Assembly (NCBI RefSeq): GCF_050948215.1
Contig: NW_027488564.1
Coordinates: 124,001 to 188,000, forward strand
Length of the DNA: 64,000 bases
Direction: 5' to 3'
Origin: Halictus rubicundus
Lineage: Eukaryota; Arthropoda; Insecta; Hymenoptera; Halictidae
Shown: positions 28,901 to 44,200 of the stretch, piece by piece
Layout: each line of letters begins with the position of its first letter
Numbering within the stretch: position 1 is the first letter of the stretch
Made by a program: the position numbers and the translations under genes
The notes under the pieces: model-generated
What the model was told of the DNA's origin: nothing
The model's input: only the letters and a program-made list of their open reading frames with translations
Databases searched by the model: none

Positions 28901-31559
28901 TATCATATCCTCTATCCTATCCTATCCTCTATTCTATCTTATCCTCTATCCTATCCTATGATCTATCCTATCCTATCGTCTATCCTATCCTCTATCCTAT
29001 CCTATTCCTCTATCCTATCCTATCCTCTATCCTATCCTATCCTCTATTCTATCCTATCCTCTATCCTATCCTATCCTCTATCCTATCCTATCCTCTATCC
29101 TCTATCCTCTATCCTATACTATCCTCTATCCTATCCTATCCTCTATCCTATCCTATCCTCCATCCTACCCTATCTTCAATCCTATCCTTTCCTGTATCCT
29201 ATCCAATCCTGTATCCTATCCTGTCCTCTATACTATCCTATCCTCTATCCTATCCTATCCTCTATCCTATCCTATCCTCTATCCTATCCTATCCTCTATC
29301 CTATCCTATCCTCTATCCTCTATCCTATACTATCCTCTATCCTATCCTATCCTCTATCCTATCCTATCCTCCATCCTATCCTATCTTCAATCCTATCCTT
29401 TCCTGTATCCTATCCAATCCTGTATCCTATCCTGTCCTCTATACTATCCTATCCTCTATCCTATCCTATCCTCTATTCTATCTTATCCTCTAACCTATCC
29501 TATGATCTATCCTATCCTATCGTCTATGCTATCCTCTATCCTATCCTATTCCTCTATCCTATCCTATCCTCTATCCTATCCTATCCTCTATTCTATCCTA
29601 TCCTCTATCCTATCCTATCCTCTATCCTATCCTATCCTCTATCCTATCAAATCCCCTATCCTATCCTCTATCCTATCCTATCATCTATCCTCAATCCTAT
29701 CCAATCCTCTATCCTATCCTATCCTCTATCCTATCAAATCCCCTATCCTATCCTCTGTCCTATCCTATCCTCTATCCTATCCTATCCTCTATCCTATCGT
29801 ATCCTCTATCCTATCCTATCGTCTATCCTATCCTCTATCCTATCCTATCCTCTATCCTATCCTATCCTCTATCCTATCCTATCTTCTATCCTATCCTATC
29901 CTCTATCCTATCAAATCCCCTACCCTATCCTCTGTCCTATCCTATCCTCTACCCTATCCTATCATCTATCCTATCCTATCCTCTATCCTATCCTATCGTC
30001 TATCCTATCCTCTATCCTATCCTATCCTCTATCCTATCCTATCCTCTATCCTATCAAATCCCCTATCCTATCCTCTGTCCTATCCTATCCTCTATCCTAT
30101 CCTATCCCCTATCCTATCCTCTATCCTATCTTCTATCCTATCCTATCCTCTATCCTATCAAATCCCCAATCCTATCCTCTATCCTATCCTATCATCTATC
30201 CTCTATCCTATCCAATCCTCTATCCTATCCTATCCTCTATCCTATCAAATCCCCTATCCTATCCTCTGTCCTATCCTATCCTCTATCCTATCCTATCATC
30301 TATCCTATCCTATCCTCTATCCTATCCTATCGTCTATCCTATCCTCTATCCTATCCTATCCTCTATCCTATCCTATCCTCTATCCTATCAAATCCCCTAT
30401 CCTATCCTCTGTCCTATCCTATCCTCTATCCTATCCTATCATCTATCCTATCCTATCCTCTATCCTATCCTATCGTCTATCCTATCCTCTATCCTATCCT
30501 ATCCTCTATCCTATCCTATCCTCTATCCTATCCTATCTTCTATCCTATCCTACCCTCTATCCTATCAAATCCCCTACCCTATCCTCTGTCCTATCCTATC
30601 CTCTATCCTATCCTATCCTCTATCCTATCCTATCCTCTATCCTATCCTATCCTCTATCCTCTATCCTATACTATCCTCTATCCTATCCTATCCTCTATCC
30701 TATCCTATCCTCCATCCTATCCTATCTTCAATCCTATCCTTTCCTGTATCCTATCCAATCCTGTATCCTATCCTGTCCTCTATACTATCCTATCGTCTAT
30801 CCTATCCTATCCTCTATTCTATCTTATCCTCTATCATATCCTATGATCTATCCTATCCTATCGTCTATCCTATCCTCTATCCTATCCTATTCCTCTATCC
30901 TAACCTATCCTCTATCCTATCCTATCCTCTATTCTATCCTATCCTCTATCCTATCCTATCCTCTATTCTATCTTATCCTCTATCCTATCCTATCCTATCC
31001 TCTATCCTATCCTATCCTATCCTATCCTATCCTCTATCCTATCCTATCCTCTATCCTATCCTATCCTCTATCGTATCCTATCCTCTATCCTATCCTATCC
31101 TCTATCCTCTATCCCTATCCTATCGTCTATCCTATCCTCTATCCTATCCTATCCTCTATCCTGTCCTATCCTCTATCCTATCCTATCTTCTATCCTATCC
31201 TATCCTCTATCCTATCAAATCCCCTACCCTATCCTCTGTCCTATCCTATCCTCTATCCTATCCTATCCTCTATCCTATCCTATCCTATCCTCTATCCTCT
31301 ATCCTATACTATCCGCTATCCTATCCTATCCTCTATCCTATCCTATCGTCTATCCTATCCTCTATCCTAACCTATCCTCTATCCTATCCTATCCTCCATC
31401 CTATCCTATCCTCAATCCTATCCTTTCCTGTATCCTATCCAATCCTGTATCCTATCCTGTCCTCTATACTATCCTATCCTCTATCCTATCCTATCCTCTA
31501 TTCTATCTTATCCTCTAACCTATCCTATGATCTATCCTATCCTATCGTCTATGCTTTCC
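28901..31559. repeat. Satellite block introducing the CCTATGATC module
   Basis: Ordinary 17-bp satellite. From about 27334 onward the variant CCTATGATC replaces the CCTATGCTC common on the left. Copies begin near 28958, 29502 and 31527. Nothing gene-like is present. Confidence 0.7.
30833..30847. repeat. Short dyad ATCATA-TCC-TATGAT in the satellite
   Basis: A perfect 6-bp inverted repeat with a 3-nt spacer, made by two variants in adjacent units. The same dyad recurs in many right-domain copies, for example near 33072, 36774, 43730, 52593 and 59664. It may form a small hairpin, but nothing shows a function. Confidence 0.55.
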
Positions 31560-32330
31560 TCTATCCTATCCTATCCTCTATCCTATCCTGTCCTCTATTC
31601 TATCCTATCCTCTATCCTATCCTATCCTCTATCCTATCCTATCCTCTATCCTATCAAATCCCCTATCCTATCCTCTATCCTATCCTATCATCTATCCTCA
31701 ATCCTATCCAATCCTCTATCCTATCCTATCCTCTATCCTATCAAATCCCCTATCCTATCCTCTGTCCTATCCTATCCTCTATCCTATCCTATCCTCTATC
31801 CTATCCTATCTTCTATCCTATCCTATCCTCTATCCTATCAAATCCCCTACCCTATCCTCTGTCCTATCCTATCCTCTACCCTATCCTATCATCTATCCTA
31901 TCCTATCCTCTATCCTATCCTATCGTCTATCCTATCCTCTATCCTATCCTATCCTCTATCCTATCCTATCCTCTATCCTATCCTATCCTCTATCCTATCA
32001 AATCCCCTATCCTATCCTCTGTCCTATCCTATCCTCTATCCAATCCTATCCCCTATCCTATCCTCTATCCTATCTTCTATCCTATCCTATCCTCTATCCT
32101 ATCAAATCCCCAATCCTATCCTCTATCCTATCCTATCATCTATCCTCTATCCTATCCAATCCTCTATCCTATCCTATCCTCTATCCTATCAAATCCCCTA
32201 TCCTATCCTCTGTCCTATCCTATCCTCTATCCTATCCTATCATCTATCCTATCCTATCCTCTATCCTATCCTATCGTCTATCCTATCCTCTATCCTATCC
32301 TATCCTCTATCCTATCCTATCCTCTATCCT

Positions 32331-32358
32331 ATCAAATCCCCTATCCTATCCTCTGTCC
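32331..32358. repeat. Recurrent variant module AAATCCCC ... CTCTGTCC
   Basis: Representative copy of a second landmark: CAAATCCCC followed about 15 bp later by CTCTGTCC. It occurs many times in both arms. A close variant reads AAATCCCCAATCC and another AAATCACC. Confidence 0.75.
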
Positions 32359-35210
32359 TATCCTATCCTCTATCCTATCCTATCATCTATCCTATCCTAT
32401 CCTCTATCCTATCCTATCGTCTATCCTATCCTCTATCCTATCCTATCCTCTATCCTATCCTATCCTCTATCCTATCCTATCTTCTATCCTATCCTACCCT
32501 CTATCCTATCAAATCCCCTACCCTATCCTCTGTCCTATCCTATCCTCTATCCTATCAAATCCCCTATCCTATCCTCTGTCCTATCCTATCCTCTATCCTA
32601 TCCTATCATCTATCCTATCCTATCCTCTATCCTATCCTATCGTCTATCCTATCCTCTATCCTATCCTATCCTCTATCCTATCCTATCCTCTATCCTATCA
32701 AATCCCCTATCCTATCCTCTGTCCTATCCTATCCTCTATCCTATCCTATCATCTATCCTATCCTATCCTCTATCCTATCCTATCGTCTATCCTATCCTCT
32801 ATCCTATCAAATCCCCTATCCTATCCTCTGTCCTATCCTATCCTCTATCCTATCCTATCATCTATCCTATCCTATCCTCTATCCTATCCTATCGTCTATC
32901 CTATCCTCTATCCTATCCTATCCTCTATCCTATCCTATCCTCTATCCTATCCTATCCTCCATCCTATCCTATCTTCAATCCTATCCTTTCCTGTATCCTA
33001 TCCAATCCTGTATCCTATCCTGTCCTCTATACTATCCTATCCTCTATCCTATCCTATCCTCTATTCTATCTTATCCTCTATCATATCCTATGATCTATCC
33101 TATCCTATCGTCTATCCTATCCTCTATCCTATCCTATTCCTCTATCCTAACCTATCCTCTATCCTATCCTATCCTCTATTCTATCCTATCCTCTATCCTA
33201 TCCTATCCTCTATTCTATCTTATCCTCTATCCTATCCTATCCTATCCTCTATCCTATCCTATCCTATCCTATCCTATCCTCTATCCTATCCTATCCTCTA
33301 TCCTATCCTATCCTCTATCGTATCCTATCCTCTATCCTATCCTATCCTCTATCCTATCCTACCCTCTATCCTATCAAATCCCCTACCCTATCCTCTGTCC
33401 TATCCTATCCTCTATCCTATCCTATCCTCTATCCTATCCTATCCTCTATCCTCTATCCTATACTATCCTCTATCCTATCCTATCCTCTATCCTATCCTAT
33501 CCTCCATCCTATCCTATCTTCAATCCTATCCTTTCCTGTATCCTATCCAATCCTGTATCCTATCCTGTCCTCTATACTATCCTATCCTCTATCCTATCCT
33601 ATCCTCTATTCTATCTTATCCTCTAACCTATCCTATGATCTATCCTATCCTATCGTCTATGCTATCCTCTATCCTATCCTATTCCTCTATCCTATCCTAT
33701 CCTCTATCCTATCCTATCCTCTATTCTATCCTATCCTCTATCCTATCCTATCCTCTATCCTATCCTATCCTCTATCCTATCAAATCCCCTATCCTATCCT
33801 CTATCCTATCCTATCATCTATCCTCAATCCTATCCAATCCTCTATCCTATCCTATCCTCTATCCTATCAAATCCCCTATCCTATCCTCTGTCCTATCCTA
33901 TCCTCTATCCTATCCTATCCTCTATCCTATCGTATCCTCTATCCTATCCTATCGTCTATCCTATCCTCTATCCTATCCTATCCTCTATCCTATCCTATCC
34001 TCTATCCTATCCTATCTTCTATCCTATCCTATCCTCTATCCTATCAAATCCCCTACCCTATCCTCTGTCCTATCCTATCCTCTACCCTATCAGCTATCCT
34101 CTATCCTATCCTATCCTCTATACTATCCTATCGTCTATCCTATCCTCTATCCTATCCTATACTCTATCCTATCCTATCCTCCATCCTATCCTATCCTCAA
34201 TCCTATCCTTTCCTGTATCCTATCCAATCCTGTATCCTATCCTGTCCTCTATTCTATCCTACGTTCTATCCTATCCTATCCTCTATCCTATCCTATTCTC
34301 TATCCTATCCTATGCTCTATCCTATCCTATCGTCTATCTTATCTTCTATCCTATCCTATCAAATCCCCTATCCTATCCTCTGTCCTATCCTATCCTCTAT
34401 CCTCTATCCTCTATCCTATCCTATCCTCTATCCTATCCTATCCTCTACCCTATCCTGGCGTCTATCCTATCCTCTATCCTATCCTATCGTATCCTCCATC
34501 CTATCCTATCCTCAATCCTATCCTTTCCTGTATCCTATCCAATCCTGTATCCTATCCTGTCCTCTATACTATCCTATCCTCTATCCTATCCTATCCTCTA
34601 TCTTATCCTATCCTCTATCCTATCCTATCTTCTATCCTATCCTATCCTCTATCCTATCCTATCCCCTATCCTATCCTCTATCCTATCATCTATCCTCTAT
34701 CCTATCCTATCTTCTATCCTATCCTATCCTCTATCCTATCAAATCCCCTATCCTATCCTCTATCCTATCCTATCATCTATCCTCTATCCTATCCAATCCT
34801 CTATCCTATCCTATCCTCTATCCTATCAAATCCCCTATCCTATCCTCTGTCCTATCATATCCTCTATCCTATCCTATCATCTATCCTATCCTATCCTCTA
34901 TCCTATCCTATCGTCTATCCTATCCTCTATCCTATCCTATCCTCTATCCTATCCTATCCTCTATCCTATCCTATCTTCTATCCTATCCTATCCTCTATCC
35001 TATCAAATCCCCTACCCTATCCTCTGTCCTATCCTATCCTCTATCCTATCCTATCCTCTATCCTATCCTATCCTATCCTCTATCCTCTATCCTATACTAT
35101 CCGCTATCCTATCCTATCCTCTATCCTATCCTATCGTCTATCCTATCCTCTATCCTAACCTATCCTCTATCCTATCCTATCCTCCATCCTATCCTATCCT
35201 CAATCCTATC

Positions 35211-35250
35211 CTTTCCTGTATCCTATCCAATCCTGTATCCTATCCTGTCC
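35211..35250. repeat. Recurrent variant module with CTGTATCC, CCAATCC, CTGTCC
   Basis: Representative copy of the module that contains the insertion target. The order CTTTCCTGTATCC, TATCCAATCC, TGTATCC, TATCCTGTCC recurs every few hundred bases to about 2 kb through the window. It is the most conspicuous landmark of the higher-order repeats and one of the few places with G on the + strand. Confidence 0.8.
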
Positions 35251-35278
35251 TCTATACTATCCTATCCTCTATCCTATC
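35242..35278. other. Paralogous empty (pre-insertion) site
   Basis: This segment has one uninterrupted copy of the 19-bp target and flows into CCTATCCTCTATCC. Its left side aligns with 45883-45900 at an offset of exactly 10641. Its right side aligns with 51068 onward, including downstream landmarks CTCTAACC and CCTATGATC. It is the other copy of a 10.64-kb duplication without the element. Confidence 0.9.
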
Positions 35279-38200
35279 CTATCCTCTATTCTATCTTATC
35301 CTCTAACCTATCCTATGATCTATCCTATCCTATCGTCTATGCTTTCCTCTATCCTATCCTATTCCTCTATCCTATCCTATCCTCTATCCTATCCTGTCCT
35401 CTATTCTATCCTATCCTCTATCCTATCCTATCCTCTATCCTATCCTATCCTCTTTCCTATCCTATCCTAACCTCTATCCTATCCTATCCTATCCTATCCT
35501 ATCCTCTATCCTATCCTATCCTCTATCCTATCCTATCCTCTATCGTATCCTATCCTCTATCCTATCCTATCCTCTATCCTATACTATCCTCTATCCTATC
35601 CTATCCTCTATCCTATCCTATCCTCTATCCTCTATCCTCTACCCTCTATCCTCTATCCTCTATCCTCTATCCTCTATCCTCTATCCTATCCTATCCTCTG
35701 TCCTATCCTATCCTCTATCCTATCCTATCCTCTATCCTATGCTATCCTCTATCCTATCCTCTATCCTATGCTATCCTCTATCCTATCCTATCCTCTATCC
35801 TCTATCCTATCCTATCCTCTATCCTCTATCCTCTATCCTATCCTATCCTCTATCCTATCTTATCGTCTATCCTAACCTATCCTCTATCCTATCCTATCCT
35901 CTATCCTATCCTATCCTCTATCCTATCCTATCCTCTATCCTATCAAATCCCCTATCCTATCCTCTATCCTATCCTATCCTGTATCCTATCCTATCCTCTA
36001 TCCTCTATCCTATCCTATCCTCTATCCTATCCTATCCTCTATCCTATCATGTCGTCTATCCTATCCTCTATCCTATCCTATCCTCTATCCTATCCTATAA
36101 TCCATACTATCCTATCCTCAATCCTATCCTTTCCTGTATCCTATCCAATCCTGTATCCTATCCTGTCCTCTATACTATCCTATCCTCTATCCTAACCTAT
36201 CCTCTATCTTATCCTATCCTCTATCCTATCCTATCTTCTATCCTATCCTATCCTCTATCCTATCCTATCCCCTATCCTATCCTCTATCCTATCCTATCCT
36301 CTATCCTATCCTATCCTCTATCCTATCAAATCCCCTATCCTATCCTCTGTCCTATCCTATCCTCTATCCTATCCTATCATCTATCCTATCCTATCCTCTA
36401 TCCTATCCTATCGTCTATCCTATCCTCTATCCTATCCTATCCTCTATCCTATCCTATCCTCTATCCTATCCTATCTTCTATCCTATCCTACCCTCTATCC
36501 TATCAAATCCCCTACCCTATCCTCTGTCCTATCCTATCCTCTATCCTATCCTATCCTCTATCCTATCCTATCCTCTATCCTATCCTATCCTCTATCCTCT
36601 ATCCTATACTATCCTCTATCCTATCCTATCCTCTATCCTATCCTATCCTCCATCCTATCCTATCTTCAATCCTATCCTTTCCTGTATCCTATCCAATCCT
36701 GTATCCTATCCTGTCCTCTATACTATCCTATCCTCTATCCTATCCTATCCTCTATTCTATCTTATCCTCTATCATATCCTATGATCTATCCTATCCTATC
36801 GTCTATCCTATCCTCTATCCTATCCTATTCCTCTATCCTAACCTATCCTCTATCCTATCCTATCCTCTATTCTATCCTATCCTCTATCCTATCCTATCCT
36901 CTATCCTATCCTATCCTCTATCCTATCCTATCCTATCCTCTATCCTATCCTATCCTATCCTATCCTATCCTCTATCCTATCCTATCCTCTATCCTATCCT
37001 ATCCTCTATCCTCTATCCTATACTATCCTCTATCCTATCCTATCCTCTATCCTATCCTGTCCTCCATCCTATCCTATCTTCAATCCTATCCTTTCCTGTA
37101 TCCTATCCAATCCTGTATCCTATCCTGTCCTCTATACTATCCTATCCTCTATCCTATCCTATCCTCTATTCTATCTTATCCTCTATCATATCCTATGATC
37201 TATCCTATCCTATCGTCTATCCTATCCTCTATCCTATCCTATTCCTCTATCCTAACCTATCCTCTATCCTATCCTATAATCTATTCTATCCTATCCTCTA
37301 TCCTATCCTATCCTATATCCTATCCTATCCTCTATCCTATCCTATCCTATCCTCTATCCTATCCTATCCTATCCTATCCTATCCTCTATCCTATCCTATC
37401 CTCTATCCTATCCTATCCTCTATCGTATCCTATCCTCTATCCTATCCTATCCTCTATCCTATCCTACCCTCTATCCTATCAAATCCCCTACCCTATCCTC
37501 TGTCCTATCCTATCCTCTATCCTATCCTATCCTCTATCCTATCCTATCCTCTATCCTATCCTATCCTCTATCCTATCCTATCCTCTATCCTTTATCCTAT
37601 ACTATCCTCTATCCTATCCTATCCTCTATCCTATCCTATCCTCCATCCTATCCTATCTTCAATCCTATCCTTTCCTGTATCCTATCCAATCCTGTATCCT
37701 ATCCTGTCCTCTATACTATCCTATCCTCTATCCTATCCTATCCTCTATTCTATCTTATCCTCTATCCTATCCTATGATCTATCCTATCCTATCGTCTATC
37801 CTATCCTCTATCCTATCCTATTCCTCTATCCTATCCTATCCTCTATCCTATCCTATCCTCTATTCTATCCTATCCTCTATCCTATCCTATCCTCTATCCT
37901 ATCCTCTATCCTATCCTATCCTCTATCCTCTATCCTATACTATCCTCTATCCTATCCTATCCTCTATCCTATCCTATCCTCCATCCTATCCTATCTTCAA
38001 TCCTATCCTTTCCTGTATCCTATCCAATCCTGTATCCTATCCTGTCCTCTATACTATCCTATCCTCTATCCTATCCTATCCTCTATCTTATCCTATCCTC
38101 TATCCTATCCTATCTTCTATCCTATCCTATCCTCTATCCTATCCTATCCCCTATCCTATCCTCTATCCTATCATCTATCCTCTATCCTATCCTATCTTCT

Positions 38201-41200
38201 ATCCTATCCTATCCTCTATCCTATCAAATCCCCTATCCTATCCTCTATCCTATCCTATCATCTATCCTCTATCCTATCCAATCCTCTATCCTATCCTATC
38301 CTCTATCCTATCAAATCCCCTATCCTATCCTCTGTCCTATCATATCCTCTATCCTATCCTATCATCTATCCTATCCTATCCTCTATCCTATCCTATCGTC
38401 TATCCTATCCTCTATCCTATCCTATCCTCTATCCTATCCTATCCTCTATCCTATCCTATCTTCTATCCTATCCTATCCTCTATCCTATCAAATCCCCTAC
38501 CCTATCCTCTGTCCTATCCTATCCTCTATCCTATCCTATCCTCTATCCTATCCTATCCTCTATCCTCTATCCTATACTATCCTCTATCCTATCCTATCCT
38601 CTATCCTATCCTATCCTCCATCCTATCCTATCTTCAATCCTATCCTTTCCTGTATCCTATCCAATCCTGTATCCTATCCTGTCCTCTATACTATCCTATC
38701 CTCTATCCTATCCTATCCTCTATCTTATCCTATCCTCTATCCTATCCTATCTTCTATCCTATCCTATCCTCTATCCTATCCTATCCCCTATCCTATCATC
38801 TATCCTATCATCTATCCTCTATCCTATCCTATCTTCTATCCTATCCTATCCTCTATCCTATCAAATCCCCTATCCTATCCTCTATCCTATCCTATCATCT
38901 ATCCTCTATCCTATCCAATCCTCTATCCTATCCTATCCTCTATCCTATCAAATCCCCTATCCTATCCTCTGTCCTATCATATCCTCTATCCTATCCTATC
39001 ATCTATCCTATCCTATCCTCTATCCTATCCTATCGTCTATCCTATCCTCTATCCTATCCTATCCTCTATCCTATCCTATCCTCTATCCTATCCTATCTTC
39101 TATCCTATCCTATCCTCTATCCTATCAAATCCCCTACCCTATCCTCTGTCCTATCCTATCCTCTATCCTATCCTATCCTCTATCCTATCCTATCCTCTAT
39201 CCTATCCTATCCTCTATCCTCTATCCTATACTATCCTCTATCCTATCCTATCCTCTATCCTATCCTATCGTCTATCCTATCCTCTATCCTAACCTATCCT
39301 CTATCCTATCCTATCCTCTATCCTATCCTATCCTCTTTCCTATCCTATCCTAACCTCTATCCTATCCTATCCTATCCTATCCTATCCTCTATCCTATCCT
39401 ATCCTCTATCCTATCCTATCCTCTATCGTATCCTATCCTCTATCCTATCCTATCCTCTATCCTATACTATCCTCTATCCTATCCTATCCTCTATCCTATC
39501 CTATCCTCTATCCTCTATACTCTACCCTCTATCCTCTATCCTCTATCCTCTATCCTCTATCCTATCCTATCCTCTGTCCTATCCTATCCTCTATCCTATC
39601 CTATCCTCTATCCTATGCTATCCTCTATCCTATCCTATCCTCTATCCTCTATCCTATCCTATCCTCTATCCTCTATCCTCTATCCTATCCTATCCTCTAT
39701 CCTATCCTATCGTCTATCCTAACCTATCCTCTATCCTATCCTATCCTCTATCCTATCCTATCCTCTATCCTATCCTATCCTCTATTCTATCCTATCCTCT
39801 ATCCTATCCTATCCTCTATCCTATCCTATCCTCTATCCTATCCTATCCTCTATCCTATCAAATCCCCTATCCTATCCTCTATCCTATCCTATCCTGTATC
39901 CTATCCTATCCTCTATCCTCTATCCTATCCTATCCTCTATCCTATCATGTCGTCTATCCTATCCTCTATCCTATCCTATCCTCTATCCTATCCTATCCTC
40001 CATACTATCCTATCCTCAATCCTATCCTTTCCTGTATCCTATCCAATCCTGTATCCTATCCTGTCCTCTATACTATCCTATCCTCTGTCCTAACCTATCC
40101 TCTATCTTATCCTATCCTCTATCCTATCCTATCTTCTATCCTATCCTATCCTCTATCCTATCCTATCCCCTATCCTATCCTCTATCCTATCTTCTATCCT
40201 ATCCTATCCTCTATCCTATCAAATCCCCAATCCTATCCTCCATCCTATCCTATCATCTATCCTCTATCCTATCCAATCCTCTATCCTATCCTATCCTCTA
40301 TCCTATCAAATCCCCTATCCTATCCTCTGTCCTATCCTATCCTCTATCCTATCCTATCATCTATCCTATCCTATCCTCTATCCTATCCTATCATCTATCC
40401 TATCCTATCCTCTATCCTATCCTATCGTCTATCCTATCCTCTATCCTATCCTATCCTCTATCCTATCCTATCCTCTATCCTATCAAATCCCCTATCCTAT
40501 CCTCTGTCCTATCCTATCCTCTATCCTATCCTATCATCTATCCTATCCAATCCTGTATCCTATCCTGTCCTCTATACTATCCTATCCTCTATCCTATCCT
40601 ATCCTCTATTCTATCTTATCCTCTAATCTATCCTATGATCTATCCTATCCTATCGTCTATGCTATCCTCAATCCTATAATATTCCTCTATCCTATCCTAT
40701 CCTCTATCCTATCCTGTCCTCTATTCTATCCTATCCTCTATCCTATCCTATCCTCTATCCTATCCTATCCTCTTTCCTATCCTATCCTAACCTCTATCCT
40801 ATCCTATCCTATCCTATCCTATCCTCTATCCTATCCTATCCTCTATCCTATCCTATCCTCTATCGTATCCTATCCTCTATCCTATCCTATCCTCTATCCT
40901 ATACTATCCTCTATCCTATCCTATCCTCTATCCTATCCTATCCTCTATCCTCTATACTCTACCCTCTATCCTCTATCCTCTATCCTCTATCCTCTATCCT
41001 ATCCTATCCTCTGTCCTATCCTATCCTCTATCCTATCCTATCCTCTATCCTATGCTATCCTCTATCCTATCCTATCCTCTATCCTCTATCCTATCCTATC
41101 CTCTATCCTCTATCCTCTATCCTATCCTATCCTCTATCCTATCCTATCGTCTATCCTAACCTATCCTCTATCCTATCCTATCCTCTATCCTATCCTATCC

Positions 41201-44200
41201 TCTATCCTATCCTATCCTCTATTCTATCCTATCCTCTATCCTATCCTATCCTCTATCCTATCCTATCCTCTATCCTATCCTATCCTCTATCCTATCAAAT
41301 CCCCTATCCTATCCTCTATCCTATCCTATCCTGTATCCTATCCTATCCTCTATCCTCTATCCTATCCTATCCTCTATCCTATCAAATCCCCTATCCTATC
41401 CTCTGTCCTATCCTATCCTCTATCCTATCCTATCATCTATCCTATCCTATCCTCTATCCTATCCTATCATCTATCCTATCCTATCCTCTATCCTATCCTA
41501 TCGTCTATCCTATCCTCTATCCTATCCTATCCTCTATCCTATCCTATCCTCTATCCTATCAAATCCCCTATCCTATCCTCTGTCCTATCCTATCCTCTAT
41601 CCTATCCTATCATCTATCCTATCCTATCCTCTATCCTATCCTATCCTCTATCCTATCCTATCTTCTATCCTATCCTACCCTCTATCCTATCAAATCCCCT
41701 ACCCTATCCTCTGTCCTATCCTATCCTCTATCCTATCCTATCCTCTATCCTATCCTATCCTCTATCCTCTATCCTATACTATCCTCTATCCTATCCTATC
41801 CTCTATCCTATCCCAGCCTTCATCCTATCCTATCTTCAATCCTATCCTTTCCTGTATCCTATCCAATCCTGTATCCTATCCTGTCCTCTATACTATCCTA
41901 TCCTCTATCCTATCCTATCCTCTATTCTATCTTATCCTCTATCATATCCTATGATCTATCCTATCCTATCGTCTATCCTATCCTCTATCCTATCCTATCC
42001 TCTATCCTAACCTATCCTCCATCCTATCCTATCTTCAATCCTATCCTTTCCTGTATCCTATCCAATCCTGTATCCTATCCTGTCCTCTATACTATCCTAT
42101 CCTCTATCCTATCCTATCCTCTATTCTATCTTATCCTCTATCATATCCTATGATCTATCCTATCCTATCGTCTATCCTATCCTCTATCCTATCCTATTCC
42201 TCTATCCTAACCTATCCTCTATCCTATCCTATCCTCTATTCTATCCTATCCTCTATCCTATCCTATCCTCTATCCTATCCTATCCTCTATCCTATCAAAT
42301 CCCCTATCCTATCCTCTATCCTATCCTATCATCTATCCTCAATCCTATCCAATCCTCTATCCTATCCTATCCTCTATCCTATCAAATCCCCTATCCTATC
42401 CTCTGTCCTATCCTATCCTCTATCCTATCCTATCCTCTATCCTATCCTATCTTCTATCCTATCCTATCCTCTATCCTATCAAATCCCCTACCCTATCCTC
42501 TGTCCTATCCTATCCTCTACCCTATCCTATCATCTATCCTATCCTATCCTCTATCCTATCCTATCGTCTATCCTATCCTCTATCCTATCCTATCCTCTAT
42601 CCTATCCTATCCTCTATCCTATCCTATCCTCTATCCTATCAAATCCCCTATCCTATCCTCTGTCCTATCCTATCCTCTATCCAATCCTATCCCCTATCCT
42701 ATCCTCTATCCTATCTTCTATCCTATCCTATCCTCTATCCTATCAAATCCCCAATCCTATCCTCTATCCTATCCTATCATCTATCCTCTATCCTATCCAA
42801 TCCTCTATCCTATCCTATCCTCTATCCTATCAAATCCCCTATCCTATCCTCTGTCCTATCCTATCCTCTATCCTATCCTATCATCTATCCTATCCTATCC
42901 TCTATCCTATCCTATCGTCTATCCTATCCTCTATCCTATCCTATCCTCTATCCTATCCTATCCTCTATCCTATCAAATCCCCTATCCTATCCTCTGTCCT
43001 ATCCTATCCTCTATCCTATCCTATCATCTATCCTATCCTATCCTCTATCCTATCCTATCGTCTATCCTATCCTCTATCCTATCCTATCCTCTATCCTATC
43101 CTATCCTCTATCCTATCCTATCTTCTATCCTATCCTACCCTCTATCCTATCAAATCCCCTACCCTATCCTCTGTCCTATCCTATCCTCTATCCTATCAAA
43201 TCCCCTATCCTATCCTCTGTCCTATCCTATCCTCTATCCTATCCTATCATCTATCCTATCCTATCCTCTATCCTATCCTATCGTCTATCCTATCCTCTAT
43301 CCTATCCTATCCTCTATCCTATCCTATCCTCTATCCTATCAAATCCCCTATCCTATCCTCTGTCCTATCCTATCCTCTATCCTATCCTATCATCTATCCT
43401 ATCCTATCCTCTATCCTATCCTATCGTCTATCCTATCCTCTATCCTATCAAATCCCCAATCCTATCCTCTGTCCTATCCTATCCTCTATCCTATCCTATC
43501 ATCTATCCTATCCTATCCTCTATCCTATCCTATCGTCTATCCTATCCTCTATCCTATCCTATCCTCTATCCTATCCTATCCTCTATCCTATCCTATCCTC
43601 CATCCTATCCTATCTTCAATCCTATCCTTTCCTGTATCCTATCCAATCCTGTATCCTATCCTGTCCTCTATACTATCCTATCCTCTATCCTATCCTATCC
43701 TCTATTCTATCTTATCCTCTATCATATCCTATGATCTATCCTATCCTATCGTCTATCCTATCCTCTATCCTATCCTATTCCTCTATCCTAACCTATCCTC
43801 TATCCTATCCTATCCTCTATTCTATCCTATCCTCTATCCTATCCTATCCTCTATTCTATCTTATCCTCTATCCTATCCTATCCTATCCTCTATCCTATCC
43901 TATCCTATCCTATCCTATCCTCTATCCTATCCTATCCTCTATCCTATCCTATCCTCTATCGTATCCTATCCTCTATCCTATCCTATCCTCTATCCTATCC
44001 TACCCTCTATCCTATCAAATCCCCTACCCTATCCTCTGTCCTATCCTATCCTCTATCCTATCCTATCCTCTATCCTATCCTATCCTCTATCCTCTATCCT
44101 ATACTATCCTCTATCCTATCCTATCCTCTATCCTATCCTATCCTCCATCCTATCCTATCTTCAATCCTATCCTTTCCTGTATCCTATCCAATCCTGTATC

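Larger units (their letters stand above)
31560..42200. repeat. 10.64-kb segmental duplication, copy 1 (without the element)
   Basis: Landmarks shift by exactly 10641 bp into the next copy: AAATCCCC 31656/42297, module start 34312/44953, and frame ends 33626/44267 and 35158/45799. Past the insertion site the shift becomes about 15808-15821 (36781/52602), which is 10641 plus the element and its target duplication, with small indels. Boundaries are approximate. Confidence 0.85.
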
